DNA of 64,000 bases from Roseovarius sp. M141 (lineage in GTDB: Bacteria; Pseudomonadota; Alphaproteobacteria; Rhodobacterales; Rhodobacteraceae): NCBI RefSeq assembly GCF_024355225.1, contig NZ_VCNH01000002.1, positions 62,001 to 126,000 of the forward strand, written 5' to 3'. Position 1 is the stretch's first letter. Each line of letters starts with the position of its first letter. The notes beneath the pieces are model-generated. The model worked only from the letters and a program-made list of their open reading frames with translations. It was not told where the DNA came from and made no database searches. The position numbers and the translations under genes are program-made. Positions 55,450 to 64,000 of the stretch are shown here, piece after piece.

Positions 55450-55728
55450 ACGTGCTACGGCCATGAGTTCCAGGCGAAATTCCATTGGCACGTCGAGTAT
55501 TTTGGCACCCGCCACGCCTACATCAAGCGCGGTGCGCCGCAGTTGAATGGCAAGGTGGAACGATCACACCAGTCGGATGGGCAGGAGTTCTACCAACTAC
55601 TCAGTTACAAAGGCGACGTCGATCTCAAAGCCAAACTGGGCGAAGGGGAACGCTTCTACAACTTCCACAGACCGCACTGCGCGCACAACGGAAAGACGCC
55701 TTACGAAGCCCTCAGAGAAAAGCTATAA
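55450..55728 (+). pseudogene. IS481-family transposase C-terminal remnant
   Basis: Reads YGHEFQAKFHWHVEYFGTRH, AYIKRGAPQLNGKVERSHQS, DGQEFYQLLSYKGDVDLKAK and RPHCAHNGKTPYEALREKL, the last third of an IS481 DDE transposase with the catalytic Glu in GKVERSH. Upstream part absent. Confidence 0.75.
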
Positions 55729-55910
55729 TCAACAAGGAGAATGTCCCGCGAGCAACCGCACCTCACACATCCGAGTTGATCCTTTTATTTACATAATAAA
55801 CCTTACACGTCATATCATTTGTAGCCGCAAAACGATAGTGTCACCCCTGTGCAATTCAGGAATGTCACTCTCCCCCAAAAGACTGAGGGAGATTGTGCGT
55901 GGGATGGGTG

Positions 55911-56069
55911 ATGATGAGCGAGCGCGAGCTGAATCGTGTGGAAGTTCTGGCGCAGGTCGATGATGGTCTGCTGTCGACCGAACCGACGGCGCGCAACCGC
56001 CTGGGCTACCGAACGCCAGCCGAAGTCTTCCAAAGCCAAGTGATGGAAATTCAGAACCGACTGGAGTAA
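55911..56069 (+). pseudogene. Chimeric ISNCY/IS30 transposase relic
   Basis: 52 codons. The start MMSERELNRVEVLAQVDDGL matches ISNCY transposases. The end RNRLGYRTPAEVFQSQVMEI matches the C-terminus of IS30-type transposases. The two were joined in frame near 55977 by deletion. Non-functional. Confidence 0.5.
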
Positions 56070-56577
56070 ACGGGGAAAGCAGAAATTGCACTTCGGCGTG
56101 AGTTCACATCACAAAGCAGAAGCGTCGCACGCCCCTTAATCCAGCATATTTCAGCCTGCTGATGCCCCACATGGCAACAGCTTAATAATACAGGCGAAAA
56201 TCCACTCAGGGCACGCAACATCCTGCTCAGGCACCCCAGACCGCCTCTGTTCCCGCCGGTTCGGGGGTTGCCGATTTCGGGCACTTCAAGCAAAAGCGGT
56301 CGTGAACTAACCGCAAACTTAGGGAATGCGCACATATTTCAGGCGGCTTTTGCATGAAGATGCAGGCTGGTGAACATCTTGTGCCGAAAATGTGCGGATG
56401 CTGCGGCGAAGCATCGTAAGACGATAAATAGTATCAGTGGTCCGATTTCTTGATAAATATGCTCAACTTTACGCTGAGCCGGTCTCTACGCAAGCGCCGC
56501 CCTGAGCCTCGCGTTTTGAGCGCCGCGACCCAAGGGCCGATTCTCTGGCCCGACAGACCTGATGGAAAGATGAAATT
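56070..56577. other. Upstream region of the second polysaccharide cluster
   Basis: No gene recognised. The part 56330-56480 is AT-rich and probably contains the promoter of the glycosyltransferase operon. No clear -35/-10 pair was assigned. Confidence 0.35.
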
Positions 56578-59496
56578 GTGAAAGCAGATACAATCGGCGC
56601 CGCAGCAGCACGTAATCCCCGCAACCCATGGACAAGGGCCCTTGACGCGTTAGAGCAGGCGCGGTCCGCGGACCTACATGCCGCAGAGCGCATATTGGAC
56701 GGTATACGCTACGCGCCGGGGGTCTCCGCAGAGATTTTCGCGCTTTATGCCGATGAACTGGATGGCGCACGCACCCGGGCGCAATCGCTGCCGGTATTCA
56801 ACATCCCGTCCGACTATACCAGCAACCCGGACAGCCGGTTGCGCCGCCCGTTCCGCCGGGTCCGGCCGGACCGCAAGGTGCCCTCGCCCTATCCCAAAAG
56901 CCTGGCGCTGCCCGGTCTGGTCGGCATGCGCAATGACTGGGCGTTCTTGCGGGACGTCGCGACGGCATATGCGGATCTGCCGCAGCCCGCGCCCAGCGTA
57001 CACGTCATTGCAGCCGTCGGCGGCGACACCGATATCGCGGCATTGGGTGCGGCATTGGCCGGGCAGGATTTCGACGGCCCCGTTCGGCTGAGCGTCTTCG
57101 ATCCGGCCCCAGATTCCACACTGTCGCTGCCCCCCGCGCTGTCGCCCGAAGTGATCGCGGGCGACATTCTGGGACCCGAAGCAAACGCATATCTGCGCCT
57201 GATGATTGACCGGGACACGGGCCCGGACGATCTTGTTCTGTTTCTGAGCGGTGAGGTGACGCTGGACCGATCGTTTCTGAAACGTGCGGCGTTTCTGGCG
57301 CGCACGTCGCGCAACGTGGTCCAGCCGCTTGTCCCTCTGGTTCCGGCCGGGGCGATGCAGACGCTTTACTCATGGAACGACCGGCACAAGCTGTCCGGTG
57401 CGCGCTATCCCTTCCGCGACGTCGAGGGGATGAACTTTGTCATGTCGATGGCCCTGCTGCGCCGGATAGGCCTGCCTGACATGCGGTTTTCCAATACCCA
57501 TCTCGCGGCCCGCGAGATGGCGTGGCGCATGTTCAACCTGGGGGCATATTTTGCCCCCCTGTCGGTCCCTGCGCTGGTCGGGCGCAGCGACGCAGAACCA
57601 ACCCACAGGGACAAATCGCTCTATGTGGCGCTGTGCCCCAATCATTGGGACCGCAAGAAGGATGCGCAATTCGAGCGCCCGCGCGCCAGCATCTACATCC
57701 CCGCCTACAATGCCGGCAAATATATCCGCCGCGCCGTCGACAGCGTGCTGGAGCAGGATGTCCGCGATCTGGAGGTCTGCATCGCCGACGATGGATCGAC
57801 CGACGACACGCTTGCGCTTTTGCAGCGCCATTATGGCAGCAACCCACAGGTGCGGGTCCAGACCGCGCTTAACGGCGGGATCGGGCATGCGTCCAACCGT
57901 GCGATCCGCATGGCGCAGGCACCCTATATCGGGCAGCTCGATTCCGACGACTGCCTGAAACCCGGCGCCGTGCGGGCCTTGATGACCTATCTCGACGACC
58001 ATCCCGAAGTCGCCTGCGCCTACGGATCGTGCGAACGGATCGACGCCGAGGGCAATTACGTCAAGAACGAATACAGCTGGCCGGTGTTCAGCCGCGAAAA
58101 GATGATGGTCACCTCGATCGCGCATCACTTTCGCATGTTCCGCCGGTCCTGCTGGGAACGCACGACCTACTTCCGCGAGGATATCGTGAACGCGGTGGAT
58201 TACGACATCTTCCTCAAGCTGGCCGAAACCGGCCCGTTCCATCACATCGACCGGGTATTTTATCAGCGGCGCTGGCATGGCGAAAACACCTCCAGCGTCA
58301 ACGAGGGGTTTCAGACCACCAACACCCATATCGTCCAGAACGAGACGCTGTCGCGCCTGGGGCTGGACCGGTTCTGGAAGGTGCATGTGCCCGACCCGAA
58401 GGAACCGCGCCGGGTGACCTATACACGCACCGATGATTGCAAGACGGTCCTGTTCTGGCCCGACTATTCGCGCGCAAACCCCTATCAGCACATGCTCTAC
58501 AGCAAGGCCCGAAGCGCGATCGAATTCTGCGCCGGCAATATCGACGCGGCTCTGGAACAGATCGACACCTTCAAGACCCCGGGTGATCTGACCTTCCATC
58601 TGCATTGGATCAATTTCGTGCTGGTCGACGCCACCGGCCCCGAGGACGCCCGCGCGAAGGTCGAGGCGTTCCTGACCAAGATCGAAAAATTCGTCAGCAA
58701 AGGCGGGCGGCTGGTCTGGACCATCCACAACAGCCTGTCGCACGATACCAGCTTTGGCGATCTGGAGGTCGAAATGTCCACGCGCATCGCCGCCGCCGCG
58801 CATGTGCTGCATTTCCATTCCGAAGCGTCCGTGGACGAAGTCGCCAGAACCTTCGAGGTGCCGCGCGACAAGGTGCAGATTTCCCGCCACGGGCATTATC
58901 TGGGTGCCTACCCCGACTTCATCGACCGCGACTGCGCCCGTGCGCAGCTGGATCTGGACCCGCAGGACCACGTCATCGTGTTCTCCGGTCAGGTCAGGCG
59001 CTACAAGGGCGTGGCCCAGCTGATCACCGTTTTCCGCGAGATACTGAAGGATCGGCCGCAGGCGGTTCTGCTGATCGTGGGCGAAAGCAAGGTCGACATC
59101 TTCGAGGGCATGACACCGGCCCTGACCGAGTGGGAGCGCAGCCGCATCCGCATGACCAACCGCTTCGTCGACGATATGGAGATGCAGGTTTTCATGCGCG
59201 CGGCGGACATGGCCGTCTATCCCTACCGCAATATCCTGACCTCCGGGTCGATGCTGCTGGCGCTCAGCTTTGCGCTGCCGGTCGCGATCCCGGCGGTGGG
59301 CATGACACGCGACGTGCTCGAAGGGCAGAACGCGGGTGTCTGCTACGATGCCCAAGGCGGGCCCGCCGCCCTGAAACAGGCACTGGACGATCTACTGAGC
59401 GCCAAGGATTCAGGCACACTGCCCTCGATGGCCGCCAATGCACGCCGGGTCGCGCAGGAACAGGACTGGCCGGATTTCTCTGTTGTGTTCTCATGA
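56578..59496 (+). CDS. Two-domain glycosyltransferase (GT2 + GT4)
   Basis: 972 aa. The N-terminal 350 residues look like a degenerate GT-A-like domain. Central GT2 domain (about 370-600): SIYIPAYNAGKYIRRAVDSV, DDGSTDDT, IGQLDSDDCLKPGAVRAL, QRRWHGEN. C-terminal GT4 domain (about 690-970): SGGRLVWTIHNSL-like start, HVIVFSGQVRRYKGVAQLI and YRNILTSGSMLLALSFALPV. Bifunctional enzymes like this polymerise disaccharide repeats. Start GTG 56578 with GGAAAGAT upstream. First gene of the cluster. Confidence 0.78.
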   Translation: MKADTIGAAAARNPRNPWTRALDALEQARSADLHAAERILDGIRYAPGVSAEIFALYADELDGARTRAQSLPVFNIPSDYTSNPDSRLRRPFRRVRPDRKVPSPYPKSLALPGLVGMRNDWAFLRDVATAYADLPQPAPSVHVIAAVGGDTDIAALGAALAGQDFDGPVRLSVFDPAPDSTLSLPPALSPEVIAGDILGPEANAYLRLMIDRDTGPDDLVLFLSGEVTLDRSFLKRAAFLARTSRNVVQPLVPLVPAGAMQTLYSWNDRHKLSGARYPFRDVEGMNFVMSMALLRRIGLPDMRFSNTHLAAREMAWRMFNLGAYFAPLSVPALVGRSDAEPTHRDKSLYVALCPNHWDRKKDAQFERPRASIYIPAYNAGKYIRRAVDSVLEQDVRDLEVCIADDGSTDDTLALLQRHYGSNPQVRVQTALNGGIGHASNRAIRMAQAPYIGQLDSDDCLKPGAVRALMTYLDDHPEVACAYGSCERIDAEGNYVKNEYSWPVFSREKMMVTSIAHHFRMFRRSCWERTTYFREDIVNAVDYDIFLKLAETGPFHHIDRVFYQRRWHGENTSSVNEGFQTTNTHIVQNETLSRLGLDRFWKVHVPDPKEPRRVTYTRTDDCKTVLFWPDYSRANPYQHMLYSKARSAIEFCAGNIDAALEQIDTFKTPGDLTFHLHWINFVLVDATGPEDARAKVEAFLTKIEKFVSKGGRLVWTIHNSLSHDTSFGDLEVEMSTRIAAAAHVLHFHSEASVDEVARTFEVPRDKVQISRHGHYLGAYPDFIDRDCARAQLDLDPQDHVIVFSGQVRRYKGVAQLITVFREILKDRPQAVLLIVGESKVDIFEGMTPALTEWERSRIRMTNRFVDDMEMQVFMRAADMAVYPYRNILTSGSMLLALSFALPVAIPAVGMTRDVLEGQNAGVCYDAQGGPAALKQALDDLLSAKDSGTLPSMAANARRVAQEQDWPDFSVVFS

Positions 59497-59569
59497 CGGG
59501 CCTGCCGTGTACTTTTATGTTTCGGGTTTGTGACATCGTTGGAGAAGTGGACAGCAAAATGGAGGACGA

Positions 59570-60592
59570 ATGACCAAAATAGACGCAGTAATTATGTGGG
59601 TGGATGGCGAGGACGAGATATTCCGTCGCCAGTATGCCAACTACGCCGGCATGGTTCCGAAAGCCGCGCGCAGGCATGAGGTGGCAGGACGGCATCGCAA
59701 CAGCGGCGAACTAGTCTATTGTCTGCGCGGCATCCACGCCCACATGCCTTGGATCGATCGAATCCACATTGTGACTTCCGGACAGATCCCCGACGGGCTG
59801 AACTTTAACGATCCCAAGCTTAATCTGGTCATCCACAGCGACATCTTTCCCGATCTGTCGGTGTTGCCCACCTTCAACTCCTTTGCCATCGACAGCTGCC
59901 TGCACCGTATCCCGGGCCTAAGCGAGAAGTTCGTCCGCTTCAGTGATGATTTTTTGGTGATTAATCCGGTAGTACCCGAGGTGCTTCTGGGGGCAGACGG
60001 GCAGGGACATTTCTATTTTGGACACATCCTTCCCAACGTCATTGATGCCGATGAAACGAAAACAAATCATATAAGGACTCTGGCCTTCAACCGCTATGTA
60101 TTGGGCAGTACTGGCCGACTCGCCGTACATGCCACCCAGCACGCGCCGCAGTTGCGCGATGTGACAGTCTGCCATCAGATTGAGAAATCTTTCACAAATG
60201 ATTTCGCACACACGCGGGCCTCACGCTTCCGCACCGACCGCGATATCAGCATGCTGTTTTTCTATCCGCATTACGTTTCGAACGAAAAGGCGCTTCCGCG
60301 CGACGGCGAGCAACGGTACAAGGATGCCAGCTGTACCTACTCCAGCTGGAAGGATGTACGTCAGGTACAGGTCGGATCGGACAAGCAGAACTGGCGCGAG
60401 CGTATCGCTAATGCCAAGTCAGACGGCGCCTATTTCCTCAACGTGAACGATGCTATGGGCAACGCCCCAAACCCAAAGGATATGGTTGATTTTCAATCTC
60501 TTATGAGAATTACTCTGCCCGACTGCGCCCCTTGGGAGACACCCGATGGGTTTAGCGTTCACTATCCCGCATTAGTGGAGGCCGAACGATGA
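59570..60592 (+). CDS. Stealth-family capsular polysaccharide phosphotransferase
   Basis: 340 aa with Stealth regions CR1-CR4: IDAVIMWVDGED, GELVYCLRGIHAHMPWIDRI, HIVTSGQIPDG, FNSFAIDSCLHRIPGLSEKF, VRFSDDFLVIN, THASR-like and NVNDAMG. Stealth enzymes transfer sugar-1-phosphate and make phosphodiester-linked capsules. The next gene overlaps by 4 bp. Cytoplasmic. Confidence 0.87.
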   Translation: MTKIDAVIMWVDGEDEIFRRQYANYAGMVPKAARRHEVAGRHRNSGELVYCLRGIHAHMPWIDRIHIVTSGQIPDGLNFNDPKLNLVIHSDIFPDLSVLPTFNSFAIDSCLHRIPGLSEKFVRFSDDFLVINPVVPEVLLGADGQGHFYFGHILPNVIDADETKTNHIRTLAFNRYVLGSTGRLAVHATQHAPQLRDVTVCHQIEKSFTNDFAHTRASRFRTDRDISMLFFYPHYVSNEKALPRDGEQRYKDASCTYSSWKDVRQVQVGSDKQNWRERIANAKSDGAYFLNVNDAMGNAPNPKDMVDFQSLMRITLPDCAPWETPDGFSVHYPALVEAER

Positions 60593-61026
60593 AAACGATT
60601 GGATATACGACTGGCGTCTATGACTTGTTCCACATTGGGCATCTCAACCTGTTACAGCGCGCACGTTCGAGCTGCGATCATCTGATCGTGGGCGTGACCT
60701 CGGATGCCCTCTGCCTGTCGCGCAAGAACACTCTGCCGTTCATCCCTTTTGAGGAGCGTGCCGAAATAGTGGGCGCACTCAAGTGCGTCGATCAGGTCGA
60801 AATGCAGGATGACATGGACAAGATCGAGGCTTGGAAAAGGTATCAGTTCCACAAGATGTTTGTCGGTGATGATTGGAAGGGCCATCCGACATGGACTGCG
60901 CTTGAAGAAAGATTGGGACCTGAGGGGGTCAAGATTGTCTATTTTCCCTACTCGCGGCATACGTCGAGTTCGCAGTTGCGTGCAGCTCTGACCGCTGACA
61001 CGCTGGCGCGATCCGAGAGGGTTTAG
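60589..61026 (+). CDS. TagD-like glycerol-3-phosphate cytidylyltransferase
   Basis: 145 aa. Nucleotidyltransferase signature YTTGVYDLFHIGHLNLLQRA (HIGH), VGVTSDALC, FVGDDWKGHP and RHTSSSQLR (RTSS-type motif). It makes CDP-glycerol (or a CDP-alcohol) from CTP. CDP-glycerol would feed a teichoic-acid-like phosphopolymer. Overlaps the Stealth gene by 4 bp. Confidence 0.84.
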   Translation: MKTIGYTTGVYDLFHIGHLNLLQRARSSCDHLIVGVTSDALCLSRKNTLPFIPFEERAEIVGALKCVDQVEMQDDMDKIEAWKRYQFHKMFVGDDWKGHPTWTALEERLGPEGVKIVYFPYSRHTSSSQLRAALTADTLARSERV

Positions 61027-61040
61027 GAAAGGGCAGAACG

Positions 61041-61484
61041 ATGACGGAAGACATGGAGCTTTTCGTGCAGAAATTCCGCACCCAAGAGTTGTCGTTTGCA
61101 GAGCCGCAAGGGTGGCAGCTGTCGCTGCGGCCTGCTCAAACAACTTTGGGTGCGATGATTTTGAGCGTACAGTCAGGTGCGCGTGATCTGACGGCGCTGG
61201 ATGCGCAGGAAGCGCAGGGCATGTCCCAAGGATTTGCGCTCGCAGAACATCTAGCTCGTAGCCACTTCGGGGCGGTACGGATCAATATTCTGTGTCTAAT
61301 GATGCAGGATCCCATTGTGCATTTTCACATCCTCCCTCGCTACGATCAGACAGTGGGACGCTATGACAAACAATGGACGGACGCTGACTGGCCTAGACCA
61401 CCACACATTAGCACCGATGCCGCAGATGAAGTAATCCTCATGCGGATGCTGGAAGATGTACGCACATATATGAAACAGCGCTGA
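61041..61484 (+). CDS. HIT-superfamily protein
   Basis: 147 aa. HIT fold with the His triad HFHIL (MMQDPIVHFHILPRYDQ) and a helical N-terminus. HIT enzymes hydrolyse or transfer nucleoside phosphates. One codon separates it from the next gene, so it belongs to the operon. Its role in polymer synthesis is not known. Confidence 0.7.
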   Translation: MTEDMELFVQKFRTQELSFAEPQGWQLSLRPAQTTLGAMILSVQSGARDLTALDAQEAQGMSQGFALAEHLARSHFGAVRINILCLMMQDPIVHFHILPRYDQTVGRYDKQWTDADWPRPPHISTDAADEVILMRMLEDVRTYMKQR

Positions 61485-61485
61485 T

Positions 61486-62544
61486 ATGAGCCACTTGACG
61501 CACCAAACAGCTTCGAGTTCACAAGAAATGACATCCGGTGTACCATTGCGGAACGAAAGTCTGTATTTGATGTACCGCCGGTTTTTCCCGATCCACCGTC
61601 GCATGGTGAGTCTAGTAACGACACCCGAAGAGATGCAGGATCATTGTTCGGACAAGATTGCGAGCGTGGAAGGGCGGGTAGGCATCATGCTGTCCGGAGG
61701 CATGGATTCTGCCATGCTGGCCCATTTTCTGCCTAAAGGGTCAATTGCTTATACACTTGAGTATGGTGAGGATGAAACGGCTCTGTCCGAATTCGATCAG
61801 GCCGCTCGTTTCGTACCCCTAGGGGTAGAACACAAGAAAATTCGCATCACGCGCGCATCTTTTTTTGACATGGCGCGCGAGTTGACGCTGCTCAAGCGCG
61901 AACCCACAGTTCCGCACGATCCGGCCATTGGTCTGGCCGCGCGTCAAGCGCTTGCGGACGGGATCACCCACATGGTAACCGGCGTTGGTGCTGACGGTTC
62001 TTTTGGCGGCTTCGGGCATTTTTACAAGGATGTCAGCTATGCGGCATTTCGCAGTAATATCATAAAGCAATTCGTCGCGCCGTGGGACGTGCTCAAAAAC
62101 CCTGTGCCGGTGGACTGGGTGATTGGCCATTACACAGTGAACGACAAGGTAGATGTGCAGACGTACTTGGGCGATGTGGGGACGGAAGGAACGGCTGTTT
62201 TCGACACGCTGCAAGCCTGTGGACTTGTGCCGGTCAACCCGTACTCGAGTATGCGCTTCGGGGCGGCGCTAGACATTGCGGGCCGTGGCGGAAAGTACCC
62301 GTTGAAAGACATGTTCGCACTGATTTATCCGGACCGAAAACCAAACAAGAAGATGGCGCTGCCGGTGCCTTACGGCCCTTGGATGCGTGATTACATTCCA
62401 ACCCGGCCGGAATTTCGGACGGATCGGATGGACCGATTCGGCGGAAAGAACAGATACCAGATATATGCGCTAGAACTCTATATGGATATGCGCGCCCAAT
62501 TCGGATGGTCGCAACCCACGGGAGACCGCCTTTTTATGCAATAA
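61486..62544 (+). CDS. Asparagine-synthase-like amidotransferase
   Basis: 352 aa. PP-loop ATP-binding domain: GIMLSGGMDSAMLAHFL, HMVTGVGADGSFGGFGHFYK, SSMRFGAALDIAGRGGKYPL. No glutaminase domain, so it needs ammonia from elsewhere or uses another amine. It probably amidates a sugar acid or carboxyl group of the polymer or its building block. Overlaps the HIT stop by one codon. Confidence 0.75.
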   Translation: MSHLTHQTASSSQEMTSGVPLRNESLYLMYRRFFPIHRRMVSLVTTPEEMQDHCSDKIASVEGRVGIMLSGGMDSAMLAHFLPKGSIAYTLEYGEDETALSEFDQAARFVPLGVEHKKIRITRASFFDMARELTLLKREPTVPHDPAIGLAARQALADGITHMVTGVGADGSFGGFGHFYKDVSYAAFRSNIIKQFVAPWDVLKNPVPVDWVIGHYTVNDKVDVQTYLGDVGTEGTAVFDTLQACGLVPVNPYSSMRFGAALDIAGRGGKYPLKDMFALIYPDRKPNKKMALPVPYGPWMRDYIPTRPEFRTDRMDRFGGKNRYQIYALELYMDMRAQFGWSQPTGDRLFMQ

Positions 62545-62604
62545 GCAAGCGGTCCCCCAAAAGTTGCAATCTATCTTGAAGATATCTATCCGCTAGTTGA
62601 GAAT

Positions 62605-63282
62605 ATGCGCCCTCGCCGCGAACCCACGGAACGAAAGCGTAATGTGTCACAATGTATACCTGACGCCGGCCCAGAGCTCACCTTCCCTTCGGAGGAATCC
62701 GAGCTTGTGTGCGAGGCTTACCGCGAGGCGCGCACCATACTGGAATACGGCTCGGGGGGGTCGACATGGCTGGCTGCCTCGCAACCCCGGAAATTCGTGC
62801 TCAGCGTCGAAAGCGACCGCGACTGGGCGATCGCGCTACAGGCCCGCATCGACGCGGCCAACCTGCCGTCTTCGACGGTGGTCTGGCATGTGGATATCGG
62901 CCCCACCGGGCGCTGGGGCAGGCCGAACACCTACGAGAACTGGCGCAATTATCACCGCTATCCGCAATCCATCTGGACGCAGCCGTTTTTCCGGCATCCC
63001 GATGTCGTGCTGATTGATGGCCGTCTGCGCCCGGCCTGTCTGGTATCGACCTGCCTGCGGATCACCAGACCGGTGCGGGTCCTGTTCGACGACTATGTCA
63101 ACCGCCCCGTTTACCACGAGGTGGAACGCCTTGTGTCACCCACGAAAACCATCGGGCGGATGGCCGTGTTCGATCTGGAGCCTGTCCAGATCAGGCCGTG
63201 GATGATCGACCTTCTTTTTGAAGCCTGCACTCAAAGCAGTCTGGCGGCTGATGTCGTGGATTATTCCACCACGCTGGCCTGA
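62605..63282 (+). CDS. Methyltransferase-like protein (Rossmann type)
   Basis: 225 aa. SAM-binding-like ILEYGSGGSTWLAASQPRKF, VLSVESDRDWAIALQ, and VLIDGRLRPACLVSTCL, as in class I methyltransferases of polysaccharide clusters. Target unknown. ATG 62605 is the likely start, with no strong ribosome site. Confidence 0.6.
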   Translation: MRPRREPTERKRNVSQCIPDAGPELTFPSEESELVCEAYREARTILEYGSGGSTWLAASQPRKFVLSVESDRDWAIALQARIDAANLPSSTVVWHVDIGPTGRWGRPNTYENWRNYHRYPQSIWTQPFFRHPDVVLIDGRLRPACLVSTCLRITRPVRVLFDDYVNRPVYHEVERLVSPTKTIGRMAVFDLEPVQIRPWMIDLLFEACTQSSLAADVVDYSTTLA

Positions 63283-63383
63283 TATTCCATCATGTTGGGG
63301 CCCGGACGGCAGAATACGCTGTGTTCACCGGCCGGTCTGCCCTGTAAAGAAAGTGGCGCGACGCCTTGCAACTGGAGCATGTG

Positions 63384-64000
63384 ATGACGGGAACGTTGGC
63401 AAGATCCTCGGATCAGAAATCTGACATTGTCATATCCGGCTCGGATGGAGTCGTGCCGCTGTCCAGCCGCGAACTTTTCTGGCGCGCGCGCTACCTGCGC
63501 GCGGGCCAGGCGGCGGGCCATCTGCCACTGTTGTTCTGGCTGGTCGCAGATCTGCGCCCCCGGCACGCGGTCACGCTTCAGATCGACTCCGGCGTGCTGC
63601 ATTTCGGTCTGTGTCAGGCGATCGACAAGGTCGGCTATGATGCGCTGTGTCACGGGTTCGGCGCATGGCCGCCAAAGGACCCTTCGGGCAAGGTGCCCGA
63701 GGCCCTCGCCACCTACCATGCTTCGGAATACGAAGACATCTCCCGGCTGAGCGTGGGAACCCCGCTGGACGTGCAACACCTGTTCAACGCGCATAGCCTT
63801 GATCTGCTGATCGTCGAAAGCGGCATCACCGCCGAGCTTGTCAAAACGCTGGTCGGGCATTGGCTGCCGAAAATGTCGGACAGGGGCGTGGTGGTCCTGT
63901 GCGGCACGGCGGATATCGACACGGAAACATCCATTCAGCTTTCTGATCTGCGGCGCAATCACGCGCATGCCCATTTCGATCATAGCGGCGGGCTGGATAT
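63384..64000 (+). CDS. Class I methyltransferase-like protein, 3' end beyond the window
   Basis: Open from ATG 63384 (GGAGC upstream) to the window edge, at least 205 codons. Reads LSSRELFWRARYLRAGQAAG, HLPLLFWLVADLRPRHAVTL, QIDSGVLHFGLCQAIDKVGY and WLPKMSDRGVVVLCGTADID, similar to sugar-modifying SAM-dependent proteins of exopolysaccharide clusters. Same direction as the preceding gene. Confidence 0.6.
   Translation, partial: MTGTLARSSDQKSDIVISGSDGVVPLSSRELFWRARYLRAGQAAGHLPLLFWLVADLRPRHAVTLQIDSGVLHFGLCQAIDKVGYDALCHGFGAWPPKDPSGKVPEALATYHASEYEDISRLSVGTPLDVQHLFNAHSLDLLIVESGITAELVKTLVGHWLPKMSDRGVVVLCGTADIDTETSIQLSDLRRNHAHAHFDHSGGLD

Noticed and set aside
57370..59355. 661-codon open frame on the minus strand opposite the glycosyltransferase
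   Set aside because: Shadow of the GT2/GT4 gene, with no domain signature.

Overview
The window looks like part of a large plasmid (or plasmid-derived island) from a marine Rhodobacteraceae (Roseobacter-group) alphaproteobacterium. Gene sequences are GC-rich, there is a truncated repABC-type repC, a ColE1/HEN-type mobilization locus, three type II toxin-antitoxin pairs, a phasin, and a high density of alphaproteobacterial insertion sequences. No rRNA, tRNA or CRISPR array was seen. The genus cannot be named from sequence alone.

Layout: 1-3.6 kb is an IS pile-up (IS66 remnant, IS1111-type element, IS3 remnant, IS110 element). 3.8-12.1 kb is a surface-glycan decoration module: secreted GH5-like hydrolase, secreted SGNH esterase, GT61 glycosyltransferase, hexapeptide acetyltransferase, AMP-forming ligase, acyl carrier protein and PLP decarboxylase. 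12.1-15.3 kb is a second IS pile-up, including a second nearly identical IS110 copy and a roughly 180 bp internally deleted IS1111-like element. 15.4-21.1 kb holds a VaFE/T-Q ester-like exported protein, a metallophosphatase and a one-module NRPS (C-A-T-TE) broken by one missing base. 21.2-25 kb is the mobilization region: relaxase with two nested small genes, a MobC-like protein and a candidate oriT.

25-34 kb contains an FtsH-like fragment fused to a LysR start, a ParDE-type pair, a minimal tyrosine recombinase, a WGR protein, a phasin, a PAT-type acetyltransferase and an aldehyde/alcohol dehydrogenase operon with an AcoR-like regulator. 34.4-41 kb is a graveyard of fragments (metallophosphoesterase, Phd, trpS with its trp-codon attenuator, IS21, catalase-like) with a RelBE-type pair and a 1.3 kb element with 121 bp inverted repeats. 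41-45.2 kb has a CDF transporter and a VOC/DoxX/reductase gene set beside a divergent LysR gene. 45.2-53.2 kb mixes remnants (repC, resolvase, IS pieces, the other half of an FtsH-like gene) with a RES-Xre pair, an outer-membrane barrel and an ExoY-like sugar transferase. 53.4-53.7 kb is an iteron-like, AT-rich, alternating purine-pyrimidine segment that could be a replication origin.

56.6-64 kb is a second polysaccharide cluster: a two-domain GT2/GT4 glycosyltransferase, a Stealth phosphotransferase, a TagD-like cytidylyltransferase, a HIT protein, an asparagine-synthase-like protein and two methyltransferase-like proteins. Together with the ExoY-like transferase and the first module it suggests a phosphate-containing, acylated or aminoacylated surface polymer. 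Function assignments come from motif recognition by eye. No database search was run.
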